Assembly (NCBI GenBank): GCA_020852275.1
Contig: JADZBE010000002.1
Location: forward strand, 1 to 48,048
DNA length: 48,048 nucleotides
Source of the DNA: Phycisphaerales bacterium
Lineage (GTDB): Bacteria > Planctomycetota > Phycisphaerae > UBA1845
Direction of reading: 5' to 3'
In this document: positions 1 through 7,690 of the stretch, in pieces
Position numbering within the stretch: position 1 is the stretch's first letter
How the letters are laid out: every line of letters begins with the position of its first letter
Notes under the pieces: model-generated
Told to the model about the DNA's origin: nothing
Database searches by the model: none
The model's input: only the letters and a program-made list of their open reading frames with translations
Translations under genes and position numbers: made by a program

Positions 1-1621
1 ACGCGATGCCCCCGTGCGGCGGGGCGCCGTATTTCAGCCCGTCGAGCAGGAACGAGAACTTGAGCTGCGCTTCCTCGTCGCTGATGCCGAGCAGGTTGAA
101 GACGCGAGACTGCACGTCGCGCTGATGAATGCGGATGCTCCCGCCGGCCATCTCCGTGCCGTTGAGCACGAGGTCGTAGGCCTTGCTGCGGGCCTTGTTC
201 GGCTCGGTGTCGAGCAGGGGGATGTCTTCGTCCATGGGCGCGGTGAACGGGTGGTGCGTGCTGAACCAGCGTTTCTCGCCCGGGTCGTACGTCATCATGG
301 GGAAGTCCACGACCCAGAGCAGGTCCCAGCGATTCTCCGGGATGAGCTTGAGGATTTCGCCCAGCCGCGTGCGCACCTGGTGCAGGTATTTGCACACCTC
401 GTCGAACCCGCCGGGCATGAAGAAGATCGTGTCGCCGATCTTGGCTCCGACGGCGGAAATGAGGGCCGGCGCTTGCGCCTCGAGAAACTTGGCAATGCCG
501 GTGGAGAACCCCAGCCCGCCTCCCGCCACCGCCGCGACCTTGACCAGTGGAAGCCCCGTGCCGCCCGTGCCCTTGATCTCTTCGGCCAGGCCGTCCGTGA
601 CTTTGCGGGTAAGAAGGTCGCCGCCGGAGGCGACGATGCACTTGACGACGCCGCCCGTCGCGAGCGCCTCCTTGAACGGACCGAACTCGCTGCCCGCTAC
701 CAGCTTTGAAACGTCCTGAAGTTCCAACCCGAAGCGCGTATCCGGGCGGTCGATGCCGAAGCGGTCCATCGCTTCCTGATACGTCATGCGCGGCAGGGGC
801 AGTTGGATGTCCAGCCCAAGGGTGTTTTTGAAAATGGCCTTGGCGCAGCCTTCGACCATCGTCATCACGTCGTCCGACTGAACGAACGACATCTCCATGT
901 CGAGCTGCGTGAACTCCGGCTGACGGTCGGCGCGGAGGTCCTCGTCGCGGAAGCAGCGAACGATCTGGGCATAGCGGTCGAACCCGGCCACCATGAAAAG
1001 CTGCTTGAAAATCTGCGGCGACTGAGGCAGTGCGTAAAACGAGCCTTGACGCACGCGCGAGGGAACGAGGTAGTCGCGCGCGCCTTCCGGCGTGGACTTG
1101 GTCAAAAACGGCGTCTCGATCTCGACGAAGTCGTTCGCGTGGAAGTAGTCGCGGATCGTCTTGGCGATGATGTGGCGCATGCGGAAGACGCGCTGCATCT
1201 GCGGGCGGCGGAGGTCGAGATAGCGATGTTTCAGCCGCAGGTCCTCGCTCGCCTCCGTGCGGTCGCTCACCTCGAACGGCGGCGGCTCGGACTTGCTGAG
1301 CAAGTCGCAGGCCTCGCCGATCACTTCGATCTCTCCCGTGGGCATCTTGGGGTTGACGTTGGACCCGCGGTGCTCGACGGTGCCTTCAATGGCGATCACG
1401 TCTTCGTTGCGCAGGGCGCGCGCGACCTGGTGCGCGTCCGCGTTGCCTTCGGGGTTGAAGCGGACCTGCGTCAGACCCGTGTAGTCGCGCAGGTCGATGA
1501 AGACCATGCCGCCGTGGTCGCGGTAGCTGTTGACCCATCCGACGAGGCGGACCCTCTGACCTTTGTTGGCGGCGCGAAGCTCGCCGCACTTGTGCGTTCG
1601 TTTGTTGTAGGGAATCGGCAC
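1..1621 (-). CDS. aspS: Aspartyl-tRNA synthetase, 3' end beyond window
   Basis: Charges tRNA-Asp with aspartate in the cytoplasm. The minus strand reads from a GTG at 1619-1621 (start peptide VPIPYNKRTHKCGELR) into the anticodon-binding OB fold (RVRLVGWVNSYRDHGGMVFIDLR) and continues in one frame to the window edge, where it still reads KYGAPPHGGIA, the class II motif 3 region near the C-terminus of bacterial AspRS. An AGGAG at 1631-1635 sits 9 nt before the GTG and decides the start. About 540 codons are present, so only the last few dozen residues lie outside. It is divergent from argR. Whether it is the discriminating or the Asx-charging form cannot be told from what is visible. Confidence 0.93.
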   Translation of the reverse strand, partial: MPIPYNKRTHKCGELRAANKGQRVRLVGWVNSYRDHGGMVFIDLRDYTGLTQVRFNPEGNADAHQVARALRNEDVIAIEGTVEHRGSNVNPKMPTGEIEVIGEACDLLSKSEPPPFEVSDRTEASEDLRLKHRYLDLRRPQMQRVFRMRHIIAKTIRDYFHANDFVEIETPFLTKSTPEGARDYLVPSRVRQGSFYALPQSPQIFKQLFMVAGFDRYAQIVRCFRDEDLRADRQPEFTQLDMEMSFVQSDDVMTMVEGCAKAIFKNTLGLDIQLPLPRMTYQEAMDRFGIDRPDTRFGLELQDVSKLVAGSEFGPFKEALATGGVVKCIVASGGDLLTRKVTDGLAEEIKGTGGTGLPLVKVAAVAGGGLGFSTGIAKFLEAQAPALISAVGAKIGDTIFFMPGGFDEVCKYLHQVRTRLGEILKLIPENRWDLLWVVDFPMMTYDPGEKRWFSTHHPFTAPMDEDIPLLDTEPNKARSKAYDLVLNGTEMAGGSIRIHQRDVQSRVFNLLGISDEEAQLKFSFLLDGLKYGAPPHGGIA

Positions 1622-1761
1622 GTCCAAGCTCTCCTGACGGCGGCGGATCCTATCCGGGCCTACCGTGCGCCCGACCGAACGGCGCCAGCCGCGCCGGTGA
1701 TCGGGGAGGACGGTTTGTACGGGCGCGGTGCGTCACACGCAACCGCGCGGGGGGCCCCGCG

Positions 1762-1913
1762 CCGGTGAGGGATGAACGTGCCGGCGGGGGATGGAGGCAC
1801 CGGTGAGGGATGCACGCGCTGGTAAGTGATCAACGTGCCGTTAAGTGATGAGGGCGCCGGTAAGTGATGAGCGTGCTGGTAAGTGATGAGGGTGCCTGGG
1901 AGGAGTGAACGCG
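1762..1913. repeat. Eight 19-bp degenerate tandem repeats
   Basis: Eight consecutive units of exactly 19 bp fill this stretch between aspS and argR. A central unit at 1857-1875 reads CCGGTAAGTGATGAGCGTG; units start at 1762, 1781, 1800, 1819, 1838, 1857, 1876 and 1895. The core GGTAAGTGATGA is best kept in units 4-7, while the outer units have drifted. Because 19 is not a multiple of three, no repeated peptide is encoded, which argues for a non-coding array. It lies in the shared divergent upstream region of aspS and argR but more than 240 bp from the argR promoter, so a role in either promoter is speculation. Confidence 0.85.
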
Positions 1914-1927
1914 ACTGCCGTAGGTGG

Positions 1928-1953
1928 CACGGGTCCGCAGCAGCGGACCCGTG
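1928..1953. repeat. Perfect 11-bp stem palindrome
   Basis: CACGGGTCCGC and its exact reverse complement are separated by a 4-nt loop (AGCA). There is no T-run on either side, so a simple intrinsic terminator is unlikely. The leading bases GGTGGCACG also begin two other palindromic segments in this window (near 25534 and 46411), which suggests a dispersed palindromic element with a variable stem. Confidence 0.7.
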
Positions 1954-2151
1954 GGATTTCGGAGCGGTCCCGCCTCGCCCCTTCCGTCGTAGTCTGGCGG
2001 GCACCATGGACGGAATCACTGACCTGCCGCGTGTCCCTTGCGCCGTCCGCTCCCCGTCTGCCCGCGCACGGCCAGCAGCCCAGCGGTCGGGCCGGAACCT
2101 CCTTGGTGGCCACAGCCTTGGACAAAACCGGGATTTCCCAAACGGATGCCC

Positions 2152-2184
2152 TTGACTCTCAAGTGGAATTGCATATAAATACGA
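2152..2184 (+). promoter_or_regulatory. Predicted argR promoter with overlapping ARG-box-like site
   Basis: TTGACT (2152-2157) and TATAAA (2174-2179) are separated by 16 bp and lie just upstream of the argR ATG at 2204, a good housekeeping-sigma promoter in an otherwise G+C-rich region. The segment TGCATATAAATACGA (2170-2184) over the -10 element resembles known A/T-rich ARG boxes (half-sites like TGCAT/ATTCA). Autorepression of the arginine operon by ArgR is the natural reading. The promoter match is seen directly; the operator call is inference. Confidence 0.5.
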
Positions 2185-2203
2185 TACAGGTAGCATAATC
2201 CAT

Positions 2204-2680
2204 ATGGCTGAAAACGCACATCGACACGACCGGCAGCAGGCTCTACTGGAGCTTGTCCGGCTGCACCCGCTCGCCAACCAGCGGGAGCTGGTGAACGCTC
2301 TGCGCGAGCGCGGCTTCGAGACCACGCAGGCAAGCATGAGCCGCGACATTCGCGACCTCGGACTGGTAAAGGTCGGAGGGAGGTACCGCCGGCTGGAGGA
2401 CTTGGGAGAGCAGCCGGAGGGAGCTCTTGCCGGCGACCCGGTGTTTGAATTAGTCAAGACCTTCGAGCCGGTCGGCGCGAATCTGATCGTGCTTCGCACC
2501 GCTACCGGCGCGGCCAACTCTGTGGCCGTGCTTTTGGATCAGCAGCGGATGCCGCAGGTGGTCGGCACGCTTGCCGGCGACGACACGGTGTTTATCGCCG
2601 TCCGCAGCCGCAGCGACCAGGGGCGCGTCGTTTCCCTGCTTAACAGGTTGGTGCGTCGCGAGCGCGGGAGAGCCAGGTAA
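2204..2680 (+). CDS. argR: Arginine repressor ArgR
   Basis: Arginine-responsive transcription factor, 158 aa, the usual family length. The N-terminal winged helix contains TQASMSRDIRDLGLVK (about residues 40-56), the ArgR recognition-helix signature. The C-terminal hexamerisation and arginine-binding domain ends with GTLAGDDTVFIAVRS, matching the conserved GT.AGDDT segment. It is the first gene of the arginine cluster, and its TAA overlaps the argG ATG by one base (TAATG), so the two are translationally coupled. The site overlapping its own promoter suggests autoregulation. Confidence 0.95.
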   Translation: MAENAHRHDRQQALLELVRLHPLANQRELVNALRERGFETTQASMSRDIRDLGLVKVGGRYRRLEDLGEQPEGALAGDPVFELVKTFEPVGANLIVLRTATGAANSVAVLLDQQRMPQVVGTLAGDDTVFIAVRSRSDQGRVVSLLNRLVRRERGRAR

Positions 2681-3870
2681 TGCCCCGCATCGCCGTGCTG
2701 GCCTATTCCGGTGGATTGGACACCACGTACTGCGCGCTTTGGCTGCGCGAGCAGGGATACTCCGTTCACGCCGTGGCCGTGGACACAGGCGGGTTCTCCC
2801 TTGACGACCGTCGCACGATTGAAGCCCGCGCCGGCGCCGCCGCGGTCGCCGCGCTGACGTTCGTCGATGGCCGCGAGGAGTTGTTCCGCGACACGCTGCG
2901 GTTCCTGATCTTCGCCAACGCCCTCCGAGGCGAAGTCTATCCGCTCTGCGTTTCCGCCGAGCGCCTCGTGCAGGCGCGCGCCGTGGCGAACTACGCGAAG
3001 GGCGTCGGCGCCGCCGCGCTGGTCCACGGATCCACCGGCGCGGGCAACGACCAGGTGCGCTTCGACGTGGCCTTCCGCGTGCTCGCGCCGGAAATGGAAG
3101 TGCTCGCGCCCATCCGCTCGCAGGCGCTCTCGCGCGAGGAGGAGATGGCCTATGTCGCGCAGCGCGGCGTTGAGATTCCGCCGCGGACGGGCATGTACTC
3201 GGTCAATCAGGGGCTGTGGGGCACGACGATCGGCGGCGGCGAGACACATGCAAGCGACGGCGTTCTGCCGGAGTTGGCCTACGTGATGACCTCGCAGCGC
3301 GCGGACCGCCCGACCGTGCCGGAGGTTATTTCGATCGACTTTGAGCGCGGCGTGCCGACGGCGCTGGACGGGGAAGCGCTGCCGCCCGTGGCGCTGATCG
3401 AACGGTTGAACGCCCGCGCGGGACGGCGCGGCATCGGACGCGGCATGCACGTGGGCGACACGATCCTGGGCATCAAGGGGCGCGTCGCCTTCGAAGCGCC
3501 GGCCGCGACGGTACTCATCGCCGCGCACCGCGAGCTGGAAAAACTGGTGCTTTCCCGGCAGCAGCAATTCTGGAAGCGGACGCTGGGCGACCTCTACGGC
3601 GCCAACGTGCACGAAGCCCGCTTCTTCGATCCGGTGATGCGCGATCTCGAAGCGTTTCTCGAATCGTCGCAGCGCAAAGTGACAGGCCACGTGACGGTTC
3701 GACTTGAAGACCGCCTCGCCACGGTCCTCGGCGCCACGAGTCCGCGTTCGCTGATGAACGCGCAGAAGGCGAAGTACGGCGAAGGGAGCAAACTCTGGAC
3801 GGGCGAGGAGGCGGCGGCGTTCTGCAAAATATTCGGCGTTGCGGATAAAATGCAAGGGAATTGCAAATAG
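2680..3870 (+). CDS. argG: Argininosuccinate synthase (Bacteroidetes-like type)
   Basis: Joins citrulline and aspartate with ATP to make argininosuccinate. The PP-loop AYSGGLDTTY starts at residue 8, HGSTGAGNDQVRFD lies near residue 115 (canonical HG.T.KGNDQ.RF) and YSVNQGLWGTTIGGGE near residue 170. The TGAGNDQVRFD and GLWGTTIGG wording matches the subgroup I recall from Bacteroides and Xanthomonas, organisms that make arginine through acylated citrulline, which fits the acylornithine carbamoyltransferase downstream. Length (396 aa) is normal. The start overlaps the argR stop by one base. Confidence 0.94.
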   Translation: MPRIAVLAYSGGLDTTYCALWLREQGYSVHAVAVDTGGFSLDDRRTIEARAGAAAVAALTFVDGREELFRDTLRFLIFANALRGEVYPLCVSAERLVQARAVANYAKGVGAAALVHGSTGAGNDQVRFDVAFRVLAPEMEVLAPIRSQALSREEEMAYVAQRGVEIPPRTGMYSVNQGLWGTTIGGGETHASDGVLPELAYVMTSQRADRPTVPEVISIDFERGVPTALDGEALPPVALIERLNARAGRRGIGRGMHVGDTILGIKGRVAFEAPAATVLIAAHRELEKLVLSRQQQFWKRTLGDLYGANVHEARFFDPVMRDLEAFLESSQRKVTGHVTVRLEDRLATVLGATSPRSLMNAQKAKYGEGSKLWTGEEAAAFCKIFGVADKMQGNCK

Positions 3871-4120
3871 CGAATTACGAATAGCGAATGAATGCAACAC
3901 CGGGAATGCGACTGGTAAATGCAACGGGGAGAGTGACGTCTGGGGCTCGATCGCCGGATTGGCGCTCTGCCACAGGCGAAACGAGCGTGGATGGGCTGAT
4001 AGGCGAAACGGGCGTGGATGGGATAAGGCGGTGTACATAGTTGGTTCACAGCCAGATGCCAAGCAGCAGACGTGTACGGCCAACGGCTAAGAGCTAGGAG
4101 CCAAGAGCCAAGAGCCAAGA
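3871..4120. other. Gene-free spacer made of short-word repeats
   Basis: 250 bp between argG and the next gene without a convincing coding region. It starts with variants of GAATAGCGAAT (3858-3900), then two near-identical 24-bp units with AGGCGAAACGAGCGTGGATGG (3972-4021), then an array of AGCCAAGAG words (4086-4125) that runs into the beginning of the following gene. No terminator or promoter stands out. Confidence 0.6.
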
Positions 4121-5221
4121 GTGAAGAGCTTTCAGCCGGCAGCGAGCAGCCAGGAGCCATCAGCTATTCGCATACTTGTTGACAAAATTGCATCCGCCAC
4201 ACGCAACGTGCCCATCGGGCGCGACGTTCGCGTGGCGCCGGAGATTGTGGCGCGCGAGGGCTTTCTCGTCGCCGGGCGCGTCTGCGGCACCAAGTCGGTG
4301 TACAACCAGCTTGAGGACGTGCACGGGCGCATGGTGACGCTTCACGATGGCGACACGATCGTCGGCGTGCTGGGGCATCGCAACGCGCTGCACGGATATT
4401 CCGGGTATGTGCCGAACGCAATCACCGCGGGCGAGCGGCTGCAACTGCTCAATCTCGGCGGCGTCATCGGCGCCTGCACGTCGCAGAACCCGGAGGTGGG
4501 CAAGCCGTTTGATGTGGAGATCCTCGGAGCGGTGCTCACCTTTCCGGCTTTCGAGGACCGCTCCGGCGTCCCCGCGCATATCGGCATGAACGCCATCGCC
4601 CTGCGCGACGAGCCGCGCACGGACGTGCCCGTCGTCATCGTGGCCGGGACGTGCATGAACAGCGGCAAGACGGCCGCCGCGTCACGGCTGATCCGCTACC
4701 TTTCGCGGAAAGGGCTGACGGTGGGGGGGTGCAAGCTGACGGGCGTTTCGCTGCGGCGCGACACGCTTTCGATGATGGACTACGGCGCCAAATGGGCCGT
4801 GTCGTTTACGGATGCGGGGGTAGTGACGACTTCGCCGGAATCGTCGATGCGCGTGGCGCGCGGACTGGTGCGTCACCTGGCGGATGCGGGCGCGCAGGCG
4901 ATCGTGGCGGAACTGGGCGACGGAATTCTGGGGGAATACGGCGTGCAGGCGATCCTGGGGGACGCCGCGCTGATGAATGCCGCGCGGGCGATCGTCATGT
5001 GCGCCAACGATCCGGTCGGCTCGTGGGGCGCGCAGCGCGTGATGCGGGAGCGGTTTCAGCTCGACATTGACGTGATCACCGGTCCCGCCACCGACAACGC
5101 CGTCGGCACGGGATTCGTCGAGCGCGAACTGGGACTGACGGCCATCAACGCGCGCACGCATCCCGAGGAGTTCGGCGCCTTCGTGGCGCAGCGCGCCGGT
5201 CTGGGCGGGAGGTCCGGGTAG
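4121..5221 (+). CDS. P-loop NTPase of unknown function in arginine operon
   Basis: I do not recognise a named family. The C-terminal half has a clear Walker A, GTCMNSGKT (residues 176-184), a Walker-B-like IVAELGDGILGEYGV (261-275) and later MCANDPVGSWG, together like the BioD/MobB/DUF1611 class of P-loop enzymes. The N-terminal 165 residues form a separate domain with DVHGRMVTLHDGDTIVGVLG and a Gly/Asn-rich stretch. The only long start is GTG 4121, which lies inside the AGCCAAGAG repeat and lacks a Shine-Dalgarno site; GTG codons at 4208 or 4232 are alternatives, and the first 15-20 residues look like translated repeat. Its place between argG and argC suggests a role in arginine synthesis or its control, but no reaction can be assigned. 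Confidence 0.8.
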   Translation: MKSFQPAASSQEPSAIRILVDKIASATRNVPIGRDVRVAPEIVAREGFLVAGRVCGTKSVYNQLEDVHGRMVTLHDGDTIVGVLGHRNALHGYSGYVPNAITAGERLQLLNLGGVIGACTSQNPEVGKPFDVEILGAVLTFPAFEDRSGVPAHIGMNAIALRDEPRTDVPVVIVAGTCMNSGKTAAASRLIRYLSRKGLTVGGCKLTGVSLRRDTLSMMDYGAKWAVSFTDAGVVTTSPESSMRVARGLVRHLADAGAQAIVAELGDGILGEYGVQAILGDAALMNAARAIVMCANDPVGSWGAQRVMRERFQLDIDVITGPATDNAVGTGFVERELGLTAINARTHPEEFGAFVAQRAGLGGRSG

Positions 5222-5292
5222 CCCGTCGCGGAGGGCCAAACGACGCGCTGTCCCGCGACGGGAGCGCGGTCAGGCTGAATTGCGGTGCGGCC

Positions 5293-6375
5293 ATGAGCAC
5301 GACTCGACCCATCCAAGCAGCGATTCTCGGCGGCACCGGATACGGCGCCGGGGAACTGCTGCGCCTGCTGACGCAACATCCGCGCGCCGAGGTTGTCAGC
5401 GTGGTCACGTCATCACAAGCGGGGCAGCGCGTGGACGACGTTCATCCTCACTTGCGCAGGTTTTACGACGTGGCGCTCGCTGAGCGCATCGACTTCGACC
5501 GACTGATGGGCGGCGAACATGCGGTGCTTTTCTCCGCGCTGCCGAATGGATCCAGCGCGCCCGCGATTGACGCCGCCGTTCGGGAAGCGGATGCGAAGCG
5601 GGCGGGCCGGCTCAAGGTCATTGATCTTTCGGGAGACTTTCGCCTGAAGCGGCGCGAGGCGCATGAGGCGCATTACGCGGAGTCGGCGTGGATGCCGCAG
5701 TTGCGCGACCGGTTCGTTTACGGTCTTCCCGAGCTGCTGCGGGCGCCCATCCGGGGGGCGAGCTTCATCGCCAATCCAGGGTGCCTGGCGAGCGCCGCGA
5801 TTCTCGCCGCGGCGCCGCTGGCATGTGGGGGCTTTCGCGGCGCCATGGTCATCGATGCCAAGACCGGGTCGTCGGGTTCCGGCCGCCAGTTGAAGGAAAC
5901 GACGCATCATCCGACGCGGCATTCGGATTTTCGCGCCTACAAGCCGCTGGCCCATCAGCATGAACCGGAGATCCTTCAGGCGTGGGGCGACCCAGCCGGC
6001 GAGCGGATCGCGCTGTCGTTCGTCGCGCAAAGCATGGACGTGACGCGGGGCATCTTTGTGACCGTGCACCTGATGTTGGAAGAGGCGACTTACGGCGCCG
6101 GTGAGGATGTCTCGACCCTGATGAACGTGTACCGGGAATTCTACGCCGACTCGCCCTTTGTGCGCGTGGTTTCGGACTCGCCCACGCTTCAGGACGTTGT
6201 CGGTTCCAATTTCTGCGACATCGGCCTCGCGCGGCGCGGCGGGCGGGTGATTGTCATGGCGACGCTGGATAATCTGGTCAAGGGCATGGCGGGCACGGCC
6301 ATTGCGAATATGAACCTGATGTGCGGGCTGGAGGAAACAACCGGATTGTGGTTTCCCTCGGTCCGGCCTGTTTGA
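5293..6375 (+). CDS. argC: N-acyl-gamma-glutamyl-phosphate reductase
   Basis: NADPH-dependent reduction of N-acyl-glutamyl phosphate to the semialdehyde, the third step of arginine synthesis. The Rossmann motif GGTGYGAGEL lies at residues 13-22, the catalytic cysteine is Cys164 in NPGCLAS, and the second half carries GSSGSGR and AHQHEPEI with the active-site histidine (about 221-223). At 360 aa it is full length. Located 71 bp after the P-loop gene on the same strand. The acyl group handled (acetyl or succinyl) cannot be read from this enzyme. Confidence 0.94.
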   Translation: MSTTRPIQAAILGGTGYGAGELLRLLTQHPRAEVVSVVTSSQAGQRVDDVHPHLRRFYDVALAERIDFDRLMGGEHAVLFSALPNGSSAPAIDAAVREADAKRAGRLKVIDLSGDFRLKRREAHEAHYAESAWMPQLRDRFVYGLPELLRAPIRGASFIANPGCLASAAILAAAPLACGGFRGAMVIDAKTGSSGSGRQLKETTHHPTRHSDFRAYKPLAHQHEPEILQAWGDPAGERIALSFVAQSMDVTRGIFVTVHLMLEEATYGAGEDVSTLMNVYREFYADSPFVRVVSDSPTLQDVVGSNFCDIGLARRGGRVIVMATLDNLVKGMAGTAIANMNLMCGLEETTGLWFPSVRPV

Positions 6376-6502
6376 ATTGCATCTTTGTGGTGTGCTTTGC
6401 ATGGGCGGCCGGAAGCCGTTTCCCTGAAGAAGTTTATCCGGCCGCAAAGGAAATTGAGTCGAATCGCATGGTGCGTCCGATGCACGTGTTAAGAGAATTA
6501 CA

Positions 6503-7534
6503 TTGACGGCTGCCATTCGCCATTTCTTGAGCTTTCTTGATTACACCTCCGCCGACTTGACGGAGCTCATCGACCTCGCGCGCCGGCTCAAAGCCAATCG
6601 CGCGGACCTGCATCGCGAGGGGCTGCACGGCAAAGTGATGGGCATGGTGTTCTTCAACCCTTCGCTGCGCACGCGCACCTCATTTGAGTCGCTCATGGCC
6701 AAGCTCGGCGGCCACGCCATTTGCCTGAGCGTCGGCGGCGACACATGGTCGCTGGAACATCGCGATGGCGCGGTCATGGACGGCGCGGCGGCGGAGCATG
6801 TTCGAGAAGCCGCGCCGGTGTTGTCGAGATATTGTGACCTGCTGGGCGTGCGGACGTTTGCCGGTCTGAAGGACGCAACCGAGGATGCTCAAGACGCGGT
6901 GATCCGATCGTTTGCCCGACATTCGACGGTTCCCCTGATCAACATGGAATCGACCATGGAGCATCCGTGCCAGGGGCTTGCCGACCGCATGACCCTTGAG
7001 GAAAAGCTGGGCAATGCCCGAGGCCGGCGGTTCGTGCTGACGTGGGCGCCGCACGTGAAGGGGCTTCCCATGGCCGTGCCCCACTCCGCGATTCTCGCGG
7101 CCGCCAGCGCGGGCATGAGCGTCACGGTGGTGCATCCGCCCGGTTATGAGTTGAACGCCGATATCGTTTCGAAAGCGCAAAGCTGGTGCGCCGCGGCGGG
7201 AGGGGAACTGGAAATATCCGATCAGCAGATAAACGCTTGCCAGTCGGCCGACGTGATTTATGTTAAGAGCTGGGGCAGTTCGGCGCTCTACGGTCAACCG
7301 CAAGAGCAGACGAAGAGTTTTGCGCGCCATAAGGATTGGAGGGTCGACATGACGCATTTTGGAGACAAAGACGCATTGCTCATGCACTGTCTTCCCGTGC
7401 GCCGCAATGTGGTGATTGCCGATGCCGCGCTGGATAGCCGGCATAGCGTCGTCGTCGATCAGGCCGAAAACCGGCTCTGGGCGCAGGCGGCGGTCGTGCT
7501 AAGACTCTGCTGCACAACGGAGCCGCGACCGTAA
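6503..7534 (+). CDS. argF': N-acylornithine carbamoyltransferase (argF')
   Basis: Transfers carbamoyl phosphate onto N-acetyl- or N-succinylornithine to make acylcitrulline. It aligns along its length with the Xanthomonas AOTCase / Bacteroides SOTCase family rather than ordinary ArgF: FFNPSLRTRTSFE (50-62), VMDGAAAEHV (91-100), MEHPCQ (152-157), TWAPHVKGLPMAVP (180-193), HCLPVRRN (295-302). The residue that sets acyl specificity (Glu92 in the Xanthomonas enzyme, Pro90 in Bacteroides) is Ala97 here, and the carbamylated Lys302 of Xanthomonas is Val304. The start is TTG 6503 with AAGAG at 6491-6495. A 127-bp, A/T-richer spacer follows argC and an 8-codon ATG leader (6480-6506) overlaps the TTG. 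343 aa. Confidence 0.9.
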   Translation: MTAAIRHFLSFLDYTSADLTELIDLARRLKANRADLHREGLHGKVMGMVFFNPSLRTRTSFESLMAKLGGHAICLSVGGDTWSLEHRDGAVMDGAAAEHVREAAPVLSRYCDLLGVRTFAGLKDATEDAQDAVIRSFARHSTVPLINMESTMEHPCQGLADRMTLEEKLGNARGRRFVLTWAPHVKGLPMAVPHSAILAAASAGMSVTVVHPPGYELNADIVSKAQSWCAAAGGELEISDQQINACQSADVIYVKSWGSSALYGQPQEQTKSFARHKDWRVDMTHFGDKDALLMHCLPVRRNVVIADAALDSRHSVVVDQAENRLWAQAAVVLRLCCTTEPRP

Positions 7535-7690
7535 GGGAGCGGGGTTTTCCCGCCAGAATTGCGGGTTCTGAAACAGTGCGTATAGATATTGGATCATTGA
7601 AGGACAGTACACCAGCTCGCCAAATGCCTTGCGCACACGGTCTTCGGTTTGATTGTTGTCATTCTTTCTGTTGCATGTTGCCTGATTCCT

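Noticed and set aside
1928..1953. An intrinsic terminator
   Set aside because: The stem is strong but no T-run follows on either strand, and neither flanking gene ends here.
2539..4083. Long minus-strand frame opposite argG
   Set aside because: It shadows argG, whose motifs and coupling to argR are unambiguous. Its peptide is His/Arg/Ala-rich with no domain.
6480..6506. A regulatory leader peptide for argF'
   Set aside because: The eight-codon ATG frame overlaps the TTG start but has only one Arg codon, no ribosome site and no attenuator hairpin; it is noted in the argF' entry only.
5413..6516. Long minus-strand frame opposite argC
   Set aside because: Antisense shadow of argC, with typical His/Arg-rich composition and no recognisable motif.
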